A stretch of 64,000 nt of DNA, taken from assembly GCA_023381615.1 (NCBI GenBank), contig JAMCQL010000065.1:1-64000 (forward strand). Direction: 5' to 3'. Each line of letters begins with the position of its first letter. Within the stretch, counting starts at the first letter, position 1. Below the pieces are notes generated by a model. It was not told the origin of the DNA, ran no database searches, and saw only the letters and a program-made list of their open reading frames with translations. This DNA is from Bacteroidota bacterium (GTDB lineage: Bacteria; Bacteroidota; Ignavibacteria; Kryptoniales; JAKASW01). A program made the translations under genes and the position numbers. Of the stretch, positions 36,846 to 46,248 are shown one piece after another.

Positions 36846-38026
36846 GCAGCACCGATCAATTCTGCATAGAGATCATAGAACTCTTGCCCGATTGCGTCCC
36901 ATGAATATTTCTCCCCAATCAAATTGCGTGCGTTCATCCCGATTCGTGAACATTCGCGGGGAGAATTTAGAAGCCTAACCAGAGCCGCTGCTATGTCATG
37001 CGGAGTCTCCGCCAAAACGGCATGCTCACCGTCGGCCAAGTCAATTCCTTCAGCTCCTAGCGAAGTAGCAACAACCGTGAATCCTAACGCCATCAATTCA
37101 AGCATCTTAATCCGAACCCCGGATCCGATTCGGAGTGGGACAACCGCAACTGATGAAAGCTTTCGTAGATCTGTCAAGTCAGGCACGAACCCCACCACGC
37201 TAAACCCATCATCAAGGTTACTCTGCGGGATTCTCTCTGTTTCTTTTCCCGCGACTATAGTCAGAGTTTCAGGCATCATTCTACGAACTTCGGGAAAAAT
37301 TTCTTCGTGATAGAAACGGAAGCTGTCCTTATTAGGAGCCCAGGAGTAGTTCGTGAAAAAAAGAATTCGTTTCGGCCGAAATTGAAAATCATAGGTTCCT
37401 GAATCCACTTTCACCCCAGCAGGAATGATTCTAGAACGCATGCGGGGACTGATTCCTCGGAGTTTACTATCATCTTCCCTCGAAATTGGAATCACTATGT
37501 CAAAACCCTGAACCGCCCAAGCCTCATATCGAAGAACTCGTCTGTACTGGATTCCCGCATAGAGGGCGAGCAATGGGTTCTTCGTGAGCAGGGCATACCG
37601 ATGAATTATCTCGGATTCGAAATTGTGTTCTCGGAGAACAGTAGGAATTCCGAAATGCCTCTTGAGTTCAATAGCGTAACGAGCAAGATGAAGATGATCC
37701 ACATGTATTGCATCGAACCATTCCTTTTTTACAAGGTCGGATAGCCTCTCAAGCATTTCATTGGAGAAATACTTGGATATGTTGTAAGGTTCCGGACTGA
37801 AAAGATTTTTGGCGGCACTCCAAATCGTGTTTTCAGTTCGAATGGGCAGTGGGTGGATTGAGACATTTGACGGAAAACCATCAAGATTACCAATATTAAG
37901 GCACGGCGCCGCGAGATGCAGTTTCACTCCACGTTTACTGAGTCCATCAGTTATGGCAAATATGCCCAACTTACTTCCATCATCAAGAGGCCAGGGTATC
38001 TTCGGCGCTATCTGGAGAATTTTCAC
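36842..38026 (-). CDS. GT4 glycosyltransferase
   Basis: A GT-B glycosyltransferase of about 394 residues starting MKILQIAPKIPWPLDDGSK from GTG 38026. The frame extends further to 38137, but that part overlaps the preceding gene by about 90 bases and has no homologous look. ILFFTNYSWAPNKDSFRFY, FSVVGFVPDLTDLRKL and the donor-site segment VVPLRIGSGVRIKMLELMAL belong to the Glycos_transf_1 (or Glyco_trans_1_4) domain. The Glu in KMLELMALG is the conserved nucleotide-binding residue. Specificity is unknown. Confidence 0.86.
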   Translation of the reverse strand: MKILQIAPKIPWPLDDGSKLGIFAITDGLSKRGVKLHLAAPCLNIGNLDGFPSNVSIHPLPIRTENTIWSAAKNLFSPEPYNISKYFSNEMLERLSDLVKKEWFDAIHVDHLHLARYAIELKRHFGIPTVLREHNFESEIIHRYALLTKNPLLALYAGIQYRRVLRYEAWAVQGFDIVIPISREDDSKLRGISPRMRSRIIPAGVKVDSGTYDFQFRPKRILFFTNYSWAPNKDSFRFYHEEIFPEVRRMMPETLTIVAGKETERIPQSNLDDGFSVVGFVPDLTDLRKLSSVAVVPLRIGSGVRIKMLELMALGFTVVATSLGAEGIDLADGEHAVLAETPHDIAAALVRLLNSPRECSRIGMNARNLIGEKYSWDAIGQEFYDLYAELIGAA

Positions 38027-38045
38027 AAATAACCCACAGTTTCTG

Positions 38046-39221
38046 TCATAGAAGATCCCAGTTCGTTTCGAAAATCTTCTGTAGTCCAACATAGAACATA
38101 CGCGCTTTGAATCTCGACAGTCCCGCTTGCAGCTCATTCAGAACCTTTGTTCTGCTTTCGTCATCTCGCGAGAGCTGAACTACCTTTCTAACAAGGTCTT
38201 CATTCGTAATATACCGAAGCATCGAAGGAGAGACAATTTCTCTGGCTCCCCCTGAATCATGTACGAAAGTCAGGCAGCCAGATCCTGCCGCTTCAAGTAT
38301 AGATATTCCAAAGTGTTCGTACATCTTCGAGTGAATGTAAAATTTGCTTGTGCGAAGTATCTGGAAAAGTAATGCTTCGTTGGCATCACTTAAGATCTCA
38401 AGCTGCAAATCGTGTGACATCGCTCGTTTCCAGAGATCTCTCAGCAACTCGGGGTCGCCGCTCTTTCCTATTATGGTGAATTTCGCTTCAGGAAATACTC
38501 GCGCCAGCATCCCGAAGGTATCAATCAAATTGAAGTAGTTCTTATCCCTTGCGATTCTGCCGATGGATACGAAGCGAAGGCTTCTTTGTTCCCAGGTCTC
38601 GCCCGTGTCATTTTCTCCGTCCGGTATGAACCCAGGATAAAGTACAATACCTTCGATTCCGTATGCCTCCTGCACGACGTTCCTCATAAAGATGGAGTTG
38701 ACGGCTGTAACATTGAGTGCAAATCCTTCCTGTCGCTCATTTGCCACAGTGAACCGAACCTTTTCGTAAATCCTCCTGGCAACTCCCAGATAATCCACAA
38801 TACTACGTTTACCAACCATGCCAAATCGGTTCAGCAACTTTCGATCTGCAAAAGACGGATGGTGAATGTACTGAAAACCCTTTCTCCCAAAGTCGAGTTC
38901 ATTGTATGTGCTCACACATATATCGAATTCAGATGAGATCCTCTTTGCCTCCCTGTGTAGGTATGCAAGTTTGAGCAATTCTAACTTCCCCCCTTGCTTC
39001 AAAACAAAAGTCGGACAAAACGCAGTTCGATTATGAACTCGATCGGTGCATATCGGAATATTGGTATCTCGAGCAATCTTTTTCCAATCGACCGGCAGTA
39101 GCGTAAGAAGAAAAATCTCCACATTTATCCTGTGCGACAAGAAGTTAAGAATATGAAGAGCAACCATTTCGGCACCTCCTATCACATCGAACCGGGGATG
39201 TACAAGAAGAATTCTCTTCAT
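38046..39221 (-). CDS. GT4 glycosyltransferase
   Basis: A protein of 391 residues starting KRILLVHPRFDVIGGAEMVAL, the glycine-rich acceptor loop of GT4/ALG11-like enzymes. FVSIGRIARDKNYFNLIDTF and FYIHSKMYEHFGISILEAAGSG give the C-terminal domain with the EHFGISILEA catalytic Glu pair. It overlaps the methyltransferase gene by four bases. It probably adds one sugar of the repeat unit, most likely a mannose or related hexose by the ALG11 resemblance, which is weak evidence. Confidence 0.87.
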   Translation of the reverse strand: MKRILLVHPRFDVIGGAEMVALHILNFLSHRINVEIFLLTLLPVDWKKIARDTNIPICTDRVHNRTAFCPTFVLKQGGKLELLKLAYLHREAKRISSEFDICVSTYNELDFGRKGFQYIHHPSFADRKLLNRFGMVGKRSIVDYLGVARRIYEKVRFTVANERQEGFALNVTAVNSIFMRNVVQEAYGIEGIVLYPGFIPDGENDTGETWEQRSLRFVSIGRIARDKNYFNLIDTFGMLARVFPEAKFTIIGKSGDPELLRDLWKRAMSHDLQLEILSDANEALLFQILRTSKFYIHSKMYEHFGISILEAAGSGCLTFVHDSGGAREIVSPSMLRYITNEDLVRKVVQLSRDDESRTKVLNELQAGLSRFKARMFYVGLQKIFETNWDLL

Positions 39222-39949
39222 TTCTTACAGACAAAGATAAGATTCTCGCCAAGCAACCACGGCAAGCCGCCAAAGATGTAGGAAACACTTATGTTAAAGG
39301 GAACCAAAATCGACTTCTGCAGAATGACAGGTAATCTGCTTGAGTAAGGAATATCCCAAAGAGTATCAGTTGCAACCCTCGAGATCTCGAAGCCACGCCC
39401 CCTGAACAGTCTTTCCCATTCTTCCCGATCAAGTAGGCTCACGTGGGTGGGATCTTTATACATTGAAGGCACCGACTTTCCAGTGGGTGATTTTAACCTG
39501 TTTCCCAATGACTTCACATTTGGAGTGGTAGCTATAAGCCGCCCATTGTTACGCAAGACTCGGTAAATCTCTGATATTGAAGACCCCGGATCTGAGATAT
39601 GCTCCAGCAGATCGAAGGCAACAACAGTGTCAACGCTTTGTGACTGGAATGGCAACTTCAGAGCATTCCCCTGTATAAGATTTATAGCAGGATCCTTCGA
39701 ACGAGCAACTTGAAGCGGAAATAGGGCAATATCGATCCCGATGTAGTGGTGCGCCCGTGATGCAACTTTCGCGAAGTAGCCGAGGCCGCAGCCAAGCTCG
39801 AGAACACAGCAATTGCCGGGATAATGACGATTTATATAACGCAACCAATAACCGTATTGATGCCAGCGTTCTCCTCGTTCTCGTTTCAGAAAGTGCCCCT
39901 TTGATCTATAGTCATTGTAATAGTCTCCCGAGTATAACCCTTTGTTCAA
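39218..39949 (-). CDS. class I SAM methyltransferase of the polysaccharide locus
   Basis: A methyltransferase of 243 residues with the SAM site CVLELGCGLGYFAKVA, IGIDIALFPLQVA, FDLLEHISDPGSSI and LRNNGRLIATTPNVKS, a Methyltransf_11-type enzyme. The C-terminal segment is hydrophobic. Its position between two GT4 genes with 4-base overlaps suggests sugar O-methylation or chain capping, but this is context only. Confidence 0.87.
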   Translation of the reverse strand: MNKGLYSGDYYNDYRSKGHFLKRERGERWHQYGYWLRYINRHYPGNCCVLELGCGLGYFAKVASRAHHYIGIDIALFPLQVARSKDPAINLIQGNALKLPFQSQSVDTVVAFDLLEHISDPGSSISEIYRVLRNNGRLIATTPNVKSLGNRLKSPTGKSVPSMYKDPTHVSLLDREEWERLFRGRGFEISRVATDTLWDIPYSSRLPVILQKSILVPFNISVSYIFGGLPWLLGENLIFVCKK

Positions 39950-41085
39950 CGAATCAACTCCATCAGCAGTCCATACATCACTTCAGCAAATTTTTCTGCT
40001 GAGAATTCTTTCGAACGCGTAAACCCTTTTTCTGATAAGTGATCCCTCAAAGTCAGATCACACCTGAGCTTCTCTATTGCCTTGGCAAGAGATTTCTCAT
40101 CCCCTTCGTGGAATACAAGCCCACTGTCTCCAATAATTTCTGGAATCGCCCCCGAATCAGAGCCTATCACCGGAACACCACATGACATTCCTTCGATCAA
40201 GACTCTGCCATATTGCTCTTTCCATTGCGGGGCCGTGCGCGAAGGAAGTACAAGCGCGTTCATAACCGCCAAGTAGGCTGGTATTTGTGCCGTTGGGACT
40301 GATGGTACGAATTCTACCCGTTCTGCAAGATCAAGTTCGTGTGCCATGTTCTTCAATAACTTTTCTTCCGGACCACTCCCCACTACGAGCAACTTAACCG
40401 ACTCTTGCAATCCGCAAAGCGCTCGCAGAAGTGTATCAACGCCCTTCATTTTTAACAAACGACCAACGTATCCGACAATGAAGTCCTTTCCAAAAGAAAA
40501 TTTCACGCTCGGGTGGGACTGTGATGGAGATCTCCTGAACGTCTCTAGGTCAATCCCAAAATAGACCTTCCTAACAGGTGTTGCAAATGATTTTTCCATG
40601 AAATCTCGGGCTTCTTCGTTCGCAGCAAGGACTAAACTTGCCCTTGGAACGGTAAATTTCAATATTGAGGAGTACAATTTTCTGGGTCGATAAGCATAAC
40701 GGGTACCTTTGCTTAAATTATCCCACGTGTAAAAAACTATATGTGTTTTGAGAGAGTAAAATCTTGCAAGAATTGTCGTCTGCAGACCAAACAGGCTGAA
40801 TGGTTCTTCAAAAGCCACTACAACATCCGGCCTGAAAAGTCGCAGCTCCTTTCCGAGCCCTTCCAAATAAAAAGCCCGGTTTTCGAAGCCTGGCCAGAAT
40901 GTTCGCAACGGAGCTATCGAAAACTTTGCGACACGGCTTGGGTGAAACTCCAAGATCCTGAAGTTCTCCACCCACTTGGATGGTGTCACCGCCTTAAGCT
41001 CTATCCCATCTTTCATTGCCAAGAGATTCCACTTCTTAAGATTAACCGGATCGACCAGATTCTTGTCTATCAATAGAACTCTCAT
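39946..41085 (-). CDS. GT4 glycosyltransferase
   Basis: A GT-B enzyme of 379 residues. The C-terminal domain shows KFSFGKDFIVGYVGRLLKMKG, LLVVGSGPEEKLLKNMA and VEFVPSVPTAQIPAYL, then EQYGRVLIEGMSCGVPVIG with the conserved ExFGxxxxEAMA-type motif (here EQYGRVLIEGMS). Overlaps the flippase gene upstream by four bases. Part of the assembly line for the repeat unit. Specificity is not assignable. Confidence 0.89.
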   Translation of the reverse strand: MRVLLIDKNLVDPVNLKKWNLLAMKDGIELKAVTPSKWVENFRILEFHPSRVAKFSIAPLRTFWPGFENRAFYLEGLGKELRLFRPDVVVAFEEPFSLFGLQTTILARFYSLKTHIVFYTWDNLSKGTRYAYRPRKLYSSILKFTVPRASLVLAANEEARDFMEKSFATPVRKVYFGIDLETFRRSPSQSHPSVKFSFGKDFIVGYVGRLLKMKGVDTLLRALCGLQESVKLLVVGSGPEEKLLKNMAHELDLAERVEFVPSVPTAQIPAYLAVMNALVLPSRTAPQWKEQYGRVLIEGMSCGVPVIGSDSGAIPEIIGDSGLVFHEGDEKSLAKAIEKLRCDLTLRDHLSEKGFTRSKEFSAEKFAEVMYGLLMELIR

Positions 41086-42506
41086 CTTGTGTGTGCTAAC
41101 CTCTTCAAATCATCAAACGTTACTAGCCTGAGTAAAAAATACCCTGTCAGCATCATAACTAACACGGCGACAATCTGTACCGTAAAACTTAGTTTTCCAA
41201 CTGAAGTAAGCAACAGAGCCCATCCTAGCAAAGCAGGAACAAACGCTCGATAAAGCACTCTTATAAGACTCCTCCAAGGAATATAGTCACGAACGATGCC
41301 AAGGTTAAAAATTACCAACAGGGCCTCAGTTAATAGCGTCGTTACCGCTGCTCCTTCCCCACCCCACGCCTTGATCAAGACATAATTCAACAAAAGGTTC
41401 ATGAGTGTGACAACGAGGACAAATATGTTGGATTTGGCCTGGCGTCCTAACGCGGCAACCAGAGTGCCCGCTACGAAATTCAGACTTATCGGAATCATCG
41501 TCAGCGCTAACACGCCGACAAAAGTAGTCGCTAGTTTGTACCCAGTTCCAAACAGAAGCAATGTAAGCTGATCTCTGAAGAGATAAATGGGGAATGAAAT
41601 TGACACAGATATAACCAAAAGCGCACGCGCCGCATCGAGCAAAACAGACCTGACCGCATCGACATCCTCCCTATTTCTAGAAATCACTGGATAGAGTGGG
41701 GCAATAATTATCGTCGGGAAAAGCATGAATGATTCTACCAATCTGTAGCCTGCATTGTAATAGCCGACAATTTCCTCGCGGCCGGTTAGCGCGCCTATCA
41801 TAAGAGTGCCGGATCTGAAGTAAATAATTGTGAATATGTTCAAAACAGCAAAGGGGAGCGCAGGCTTGAGCACTCTCGACCACATGTATGACACGCTCGG
41901 CCGAAGGCTAGGGATACCAACTTTTGAAAGTACCAGCATGAATGTTATCAAACCCGTCAAGCAATAAGCGAGCAAATAACCAGCCATGAAAGCCCTAACT
42001 CCCATGTGTGCCAAAAGAACAGCTCCGCAAAGAACTATGACGGATAGCTTCTCCATGACTATTGAAATAGCTTCGTACTTCATCACTTCGAACGCTCTAA
42101 ACACAGATCTGAAGTGGAGCAATAGTGTATTGAAGACACTGTAAGCAGAAGCTAGAATTACTAACACTATCATTTCCCATTGCATCCGAAGGATGAAAGA
42201 AACCACGATTGCAGCCGATCCCGCAAGAACTCCTGCGGCCAGCTTCAAGACAGCCGTGTGTCCGAAGAATGTCTCGTATTTCTCCGGCTCACTAGACAAT
42301 TCTCTGATTGTGAGAATATCTACTCCCCCCTCAAAGATCACGGAAGCAACCGATGCAAATGAAATTGCCAGCATGTATTTCCCAAAATCGTCTGCCCCTA
42401 AAACACGAACAGTGAGCAACAAGAAGAGAAACCATATCGGCTTCACCAAAATGTTTCCCAGAGCAAGCCACCCAATGTTTTTTGTAATGTTTTGACGTTC
42501 CGGCAT
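41082..42506 (-). CDS. Wzx-type polysaccharide flippase
   Basis: A MATE/MOP superfamily membrane protein of 474 residues with 12 to 14 hydrophobic helices and the N-terminal NIGWLALGNILVKPIWFLFL seen in RfbX/Wzx-like flippases. It moves the lipid-linked repeat unit across the cytoplasmic membrane. YYNAGYRLVESFMLFPTIIIAPLYPVISR is a typical conserved segment. It is directly adjacent to the ligase/polymerase gene and the Wzz-like gene, which is the normal set for Wzy-dependent assembly. Confidence 0.92.
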   Translation of the reverse strand: MPERQNITKNIGWLALGNILVKPIWFLFLLLTVRVLGADDFGKYMLAISFASVASVIFEGGVDILTIRELSSEPEKYETFFGHTAVLKLAAGVLAGSAAIVVSFILRMQWEMIVLVILASAYSVFNTLLLHFRSVFRAFEVMKYEAISIVMEKLSVIVLCGAVLLAHMGVRAFMAGYLLAYCLTGLITFMLVLSKVGIPSLRPSVSYMWSRVLKPALPFAVLNIFTIIYFRSGTLMIGALTGREEIVGYYNAGYRLVESFMLFPTIIIAPLYPVISRNREDVDAVRSVLLDAARALLVISVSISFPIYLFRDQLTLLLFGTGYKLATTFVGVLALTMIPISLNFVAGTLVAALGRQAKSNIFVLVVTLMNLLLNYVLIKAWGGEGAAVTTLLTEALLVIFNLGIVRDYIPWRSLIRVLYRAFVPALLGWALLLTSVGKLSFTVQIVAVLVMMLTGYFLLRLVTFDDLKRLAHTR

Positions 42507-43795
42507 CAGCTAATCTTTTTCGACAACAACGAATCGCCTATCCCCCAAGTAATAGAGAGAATCAGAAGAGACCCTCTGTCATAGAACTGCGGGGAGGTGA
42601 CGCTAATGAAAAGCATCATAAGCGAGATCAAGAGAATTGCTGAAACGAATGGATTTTTATCAGTGAACGAGGTACCTCGCCACAACCTGGCGAGTGTCAC
42701 AACTCTTTTCATGTACATAGAAATGAAAAGGACAAACCCTACTATTCCGAACTTGAACAGCAAGAAGAGGTAGCCGTTATGTATGTACCAAGTTCGGATA
42801 TCAAGATGGGTTATAACGTCAAAATAGGAAAACAACGACCCTAGTCCATAGCCGATAACGGGACTTAATGAAACCTTCTGCAAAACGGCTTCCGACTCCA
42901 CAAGTCTGGAGTGCAATGTGAGTGCATTTGTTGATATTGAAGTCAACCGCTCAGCCAAACCGGTGAGAAAAGAACCAAGAATCTGCGGCAGAACAACGAC
43001 GTCAACTACCGCAGCAAAGAGCACCCCCACTGCGGTCAATCTCATCATGCGTCGGCGAGCCTGGCCTTTCAAAAAAAATAGAAGTCCAAGCAGTCCAAGG
43101 GCGGTTGTTATCCAGTAACCTCTGGAGAAGGTAATTGCTAGGGCAAGCATCTCAAGTGCGAGAAGAGGTAAGAGAATAGTCTTCGAGTAACGGTTTCCAA
43201 CTACGAACGCAAACAAGATGATGATAGAGCTCATATACAGGCTCTCTTCCTTACCTTGTCTATTCTCCACGACTTGCCAGAGGTATTTTGCTGCCAATAG
43301 GTCAAGTCGATAGCGCGTTATTATTACCAGTCCAACAGCCGCAGACATCAGAAGCAGTGCCCATATCATTAGAGCTCTGCCGTTTTTTTTCTCAGCTTCC
43401 TTTCTTACCGGAAATATTAAAAGCAACGGGACGAAAAGAAGGAATTCTCTGATCCCCTTCTCAAGAGAAAACCCCTGAGATGCAGAGACAAAAATCCCTA
43501 ATAAAGCGTAGACTAGAAACGCTATCAGTATTATATCCTCCCAACCCTTTACAAAAATTTCGTGTGCATAGAGTCTCTTGGCAAACCAAAGAAGCAACCC
43601 GGGAAAAAATATCGCAGAGAAAATTATCTCGGTAATTCCTATCGGAGGATTTTCTCCGGAGCCAGCACTCACACGAAGAAAAAGTAGAAGGTGGCTCACT
43701 ATCGACACTAGCAGCCACCTCTCATCATCCGCCAGGATATAGATATACAGCGCTAACCCTAAAACAGCACCTGCGATTATAGGGATGAGATACAT
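42506..43795 (-). CDS. O-antigen polymerase/ligase family membrane protein
   Basis: A polytopic protein of 429 residues with about 11 helices and a large periplasmic loop (about residues 290-340) before the last helices, with the Wzy_C-type IGYGLGSLFSYFDVITHLDIRTWYIHNGYL segment: GYGxGxF...HNxYL is the family signature. It either polymerises repeat units (Wzy) or transfers them to lipid A (WaaL); sequence alone does not decide. Between the flippase and the chain-length regulator, Wzy is the better guess. Confidence 0.88.
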   Translation of the reverse strand: MYLIPIIAGAVLGLALYIYILADDERWLLVSIVSHLLLFLRVSAGSGENPPIGITEIIFSAIFFPGLLLWFAKRLYAHEIFVKGWEDIILIAFLVYALLGIFVSASQGFSLEKGIREFLLFVPLLLIFPVRKEAEKKNGRALMIWALLLMSAAVGLVIITRYRLDLLAAKYLWQVVENRQGKEESLYMSSIIILFAFVVGNRYSKTILLPLLALEMLALAITFSRGYWITTALGLLGLLFFLKGQARRRMMRLTAVGVLFAAVVDVVVLPQILGSFLTGLAERLTSISTNALTLHSRLVESEAVLQKVSLSPVIGYGLGSLFSYFDVITHLDIRTWYIHNGYLFLLFKFGIVGFVLFISMYMKRVVTLARLWRGTSFTDKNPFVSAILLISLMMLFISVTSPQFYDRGSLLILSITWGIGDSLLSKKIS

Positions 43796-43825
43796 CGGAG
43801 ACGAAATGATGACAATAGCATTTCC

Positions 43826-45052
43826 TTACTGCCGAGGCCCAAAGTGACGTCTAACTCCTGCAGCTAGCTTTTGGTATTTATCTCGAATTGTACCTTCTAC
43901 ATTTGGCTGAGTCAATCCAGCATTGACGAATGTGACAAAAAAGATAGATAAAGCTACACCAAGCACAAGCGACGAAAGGATTATCAAAGCCCGCAGTGGA
44001 CGAGTTTTCTTCTCCGGTGGCACAGCACGATCTAGAACGAGTACAGTCGGAGTCTCCTTGGCTTCCTCCAGCTTAGCCTGTTCATACAGAGGATAGACGA
44101 TTTCCAGTAGCTTTGATTGTATCTCAATATCCCTATATAGGTCAAGATACTCCATTGCTCTGCCCGGCACTTCCTTGAAGGGCAACAACACACCAGAATT
44201 GTCCCCTCCGAGCATATCCTTTCCTGATCTCAAATCATTTATCTTTTGCCTGAGAGCCTCAATCTGCTGGTTCAATGTTTGTATCTCTGGGGAAGCGGCG
44301 CCGAGCTGTTTCTCAAGCACCGAAAGCTTGACTTGCGCAAGAATCATCTGTGACTCAAGTTCAGCGCCCGCGGCAACGGAGGCTTTAGCCTGCTCGGGCA
44401 GCGAGAAAACACCGTACCTCTGCTGGAATATCTTCATACTATCCTCAGCAACTTCCAAATCGCTCACATTTTTCAAATAGCGATTCTCGATGACAATCCT
44501 AAGATTTCTGGCATCTTCGGATGACAAGTTGCCGTTAATTCCATTTAGGATATCGACAAAGTAGTTCGCCATTGCAGCTGCCCGGACCGGACTTCTATCG
44601 TAGACTTTCACGACGACTTCACTATACTTGTCTATTTCAAAATCCGAGTTCTCACGGAGGCGTGCTATCGCTTTATCCACCGAAGAATCACTTATTGAGT
44701 ATACCTTCAATAAATCGAACTTCCTTACAACTCTCTCCATTGCATCGCGGCTATTTAGTATTGCCAGATAATTGAAGCCAGTTCCAATCTGACCTTCGGT
44801 CCCACCCACCAGTGGAGCAAATTGTTTAGCCAAGCTCGAAACAGTCGACCCCACACCCAAACCTGCCAGCAAGCCGCTCTTTTGGGACGGTAATACGGAT
44901 GCCCTTCCTTCATATTCTTTTGGCAGGATAAATGCCAGAACGATTCCGAGAACTACAAAGACGGCTGTGACTATCGCTATGAATTTTCTCCAAGAGTAAC
45001 ACAATTCTAGGAACTCCCAGGCAATAGAGGTTTTCGGTTGAACTTCACTCAC
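43826..45052 (-). CDS. Wzz-type chain-length determinant protein
   Basis: A polysaccharide co-polymerase of 408 residues with one helix near each end (about 35-53 and 363-385). In between is a periplasmic, largely coiled-coil region (AKASVAAGAELESQMILAQV, SVLEKQLGAASPEIQTLNQQ). It ends with the GNVR-like VLDRAVPPEKKTRPLRALI just before the second helix, the Wzz/GumC proline-rich signature. No tyrosine-kinase domain is fused. It controls chain length together with the Wzy-like protein, and overlaps the epimerase gene by four bases. Confidence 0.92.
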   Translation of the reverse strand: MSEVQPKTSIAWEFLELCYSWRKFIAIVTAVFVVLGIVLAFILPKEYEGRASVLPSQKSGLLAGLGVGSTVSSLAKQFAPLVGGTEGQIGTGFNYLAILNSRDAMERVVRKFDLLKVYSISDSSVDKAIARLRENSDFEIDKYSEVVVKVYDRSPVRAAAMANYFVDILNGINGNLSSEDARNLRIVIENRYLKNVSDLEVAEDSMKIFQQRYGVFSLPEQAKASVAAGAELESQMILAQVKLSVLEKQLGAASPEIQTLNQQIEALRQKINDLRSGKDMLGGDNSGVLLPFKEVPGRAMEYLDLYRDIEIQSKLLEIVYPLYEQAKLEEAKETPTVLVLDRAVPPEKKTRPLRALIILSSLVLGVALSIFFVTFVNAGLTQPNVEGTIRDKYQKLAAGVRRHFGPRQ

Positions 45053-46248
45053 GGATTAAGCTCCTCAGTATTTTTCTGACTAACCACAAACGGATGCTCT
45101 TCAAAAGAATTATGCAGCACTTCCGCTATTCTTTCCGCCGCCTTCCCATCCCACAGCTCAGGCACGGAACTCTTCTTCCACTTCCCTGCGTAACATTCTT
45201 CGGCAAGCGACACGACTTTGTTTACCGACAAACCAGCTAAGACGTTTGTCCCAACTTCGATCGTCACCGGACGCTCGGTATTCTCACGCATTGTTATACA
45301 CGGCACATTCAAAAAAGTGCTTTCCTCCTGTATACCGCCGGAATCTGTCAGGATAATTCGCGCGTCCATCATCAAGTTTAAGAAATCTAAATAGCCAAGC
45401 GGATCTACCAGCACAAGGTTTTTCACTCCGGCAAATTGTGATGAAAGTCCGAATTCTTCAATGCGCTTCCTCGTCCGCGGATGAATTGGGAAAACTATTT
45501 TCCCGAGCCCCTCAATGCCTTTGAAAATCTTCAGAATTGTCTCCATGTTTTTCTTTTCATCGACATTGCTCGGCCTGTGTAAAGTAACAAGAGTATAACT
45601 GCGAGGAGAAACCTCCGATTGCTGACCGCTGATAGCTGTCGAAGATCCCGTTTGCGGGAATAGCTGATAGCTGATAGCCGATTTCTTCGCTTTCTCGCGA
45701 TACATCATAAGCGAATCGATCATCACATCGCCAACGAGGAAGATTTTCTTTTCGCTTATTCCTTCATGCTTCAGATTTACGACGCCGCTCTCTTCTGTGA
45801 CAAACAGAAAGTCACTCAGAACATCCGTGACCATTCTGTTGATCTCTTCCGGCATCGTTCTGTCAAAGCTACGAAGCCCGGCTTCCACATGCGCAACAGG
45901 AATCAATAGCTTGGAGGCGGTTAAGCTGCAAGCAACCGTCGAGTTGACGTCACCGACGACTATAATCAGATCTGGTCTTTCTTTCGCCAAAACCTTTTCA
46001 AACTCAACCATTACTTTGGCAGTCTGTTCGGCATGTGTGCCAGAACCGACACCAAGATAAACGTCCGGCTTGGGAAGCTCCAAGTCGTCGAAGAAGACTT
46101 TCGACATGTTATTGTCGTAATGCTGTCCGGTGTGAACAATCAGATGCTCTATTGATTCAATTTTTGAGAACGCTCGATGAAGAGGAGCGACTTTCATGAA
46201 GTTTGGACGTGCGCCGACAACACTGATGAATTTGAGTTTTCGATTCAC
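45049..46248 (-). CDS. wecB: UDP-N-acetylglucosamine 2-epimerase (non-hydrolysing)
   Basis: It converts UDP-GlcNAc to UDP-ManNAc. The protein has 399 residues with FISVVGARPNFMKVAPL, VHTGQHYDNNMS, VVGDVNSTVACSL, HVEAGLRSFDRTMPEEINR and LTDSGGIQEESTFLNVPCITMR. Between AKK (about 189) and SYTLVTLHRPSNVD (about 216) it carries an extra block of roughly 25 residues (SAISYQLFPQTGSSTAISG, then QQSEV), encoded by repeat DNA at 45607-45681. Homologues have only a short loop here. The block lies away from the substrate motifs, so the enzyme may still work. The neighbouring dehydrogenase is the next pathway step. Confidence 0.94.
   Translation of the reverse strand: MNRKLKFISVVGARPNFMKVAPLHRAFSKIESIEHLIVHTGQHYDNNMSKVFFDDLELPKPDVYLGVGSGTHAEQTAKVMVEFEKVLAKERPDLIIVVGDVNSTVACSLTASKLLIPVAHVEAGLRSFDRTMPEEINRMVTDVLSDFLFVTEESGVVNLKHEGISEKKIFLVGDVMIDSLMMYREKAKKSAISYQLFPQTGSSTAISGQQSEVSPRSYTLVTLHRPSNVDEKKNMETILKIFKGIEGLGKIVFPIHPRTRKRIEEFGLSSQFAGVKNLVLVDPLGYLDFLNLMMDARIILTDSGGIQEESTFLNVPCITMRENTERPVTIEVGTNVLAGLSVNKVVSLAEECYAGKWKKSSVPELWDGKAAERIAEVLHNSFEEHPFVVSQKNTEELNP
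45607..45681. repeat. translated GCTATCAGC-type repeat inside wecB
   Basis: The segment consists of GCTATCAGC words around a TCCCGCAAACGGGA palindrome and reads in frame as SAISYQLFPQTGSSTAISGQ plus a few residues. It shares TCAGCAATCGG and CAGCTATCAGC with the spacer at 28776-28828. It accounts for the lengthened loop of the epimerase. Confidence 0.7.
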
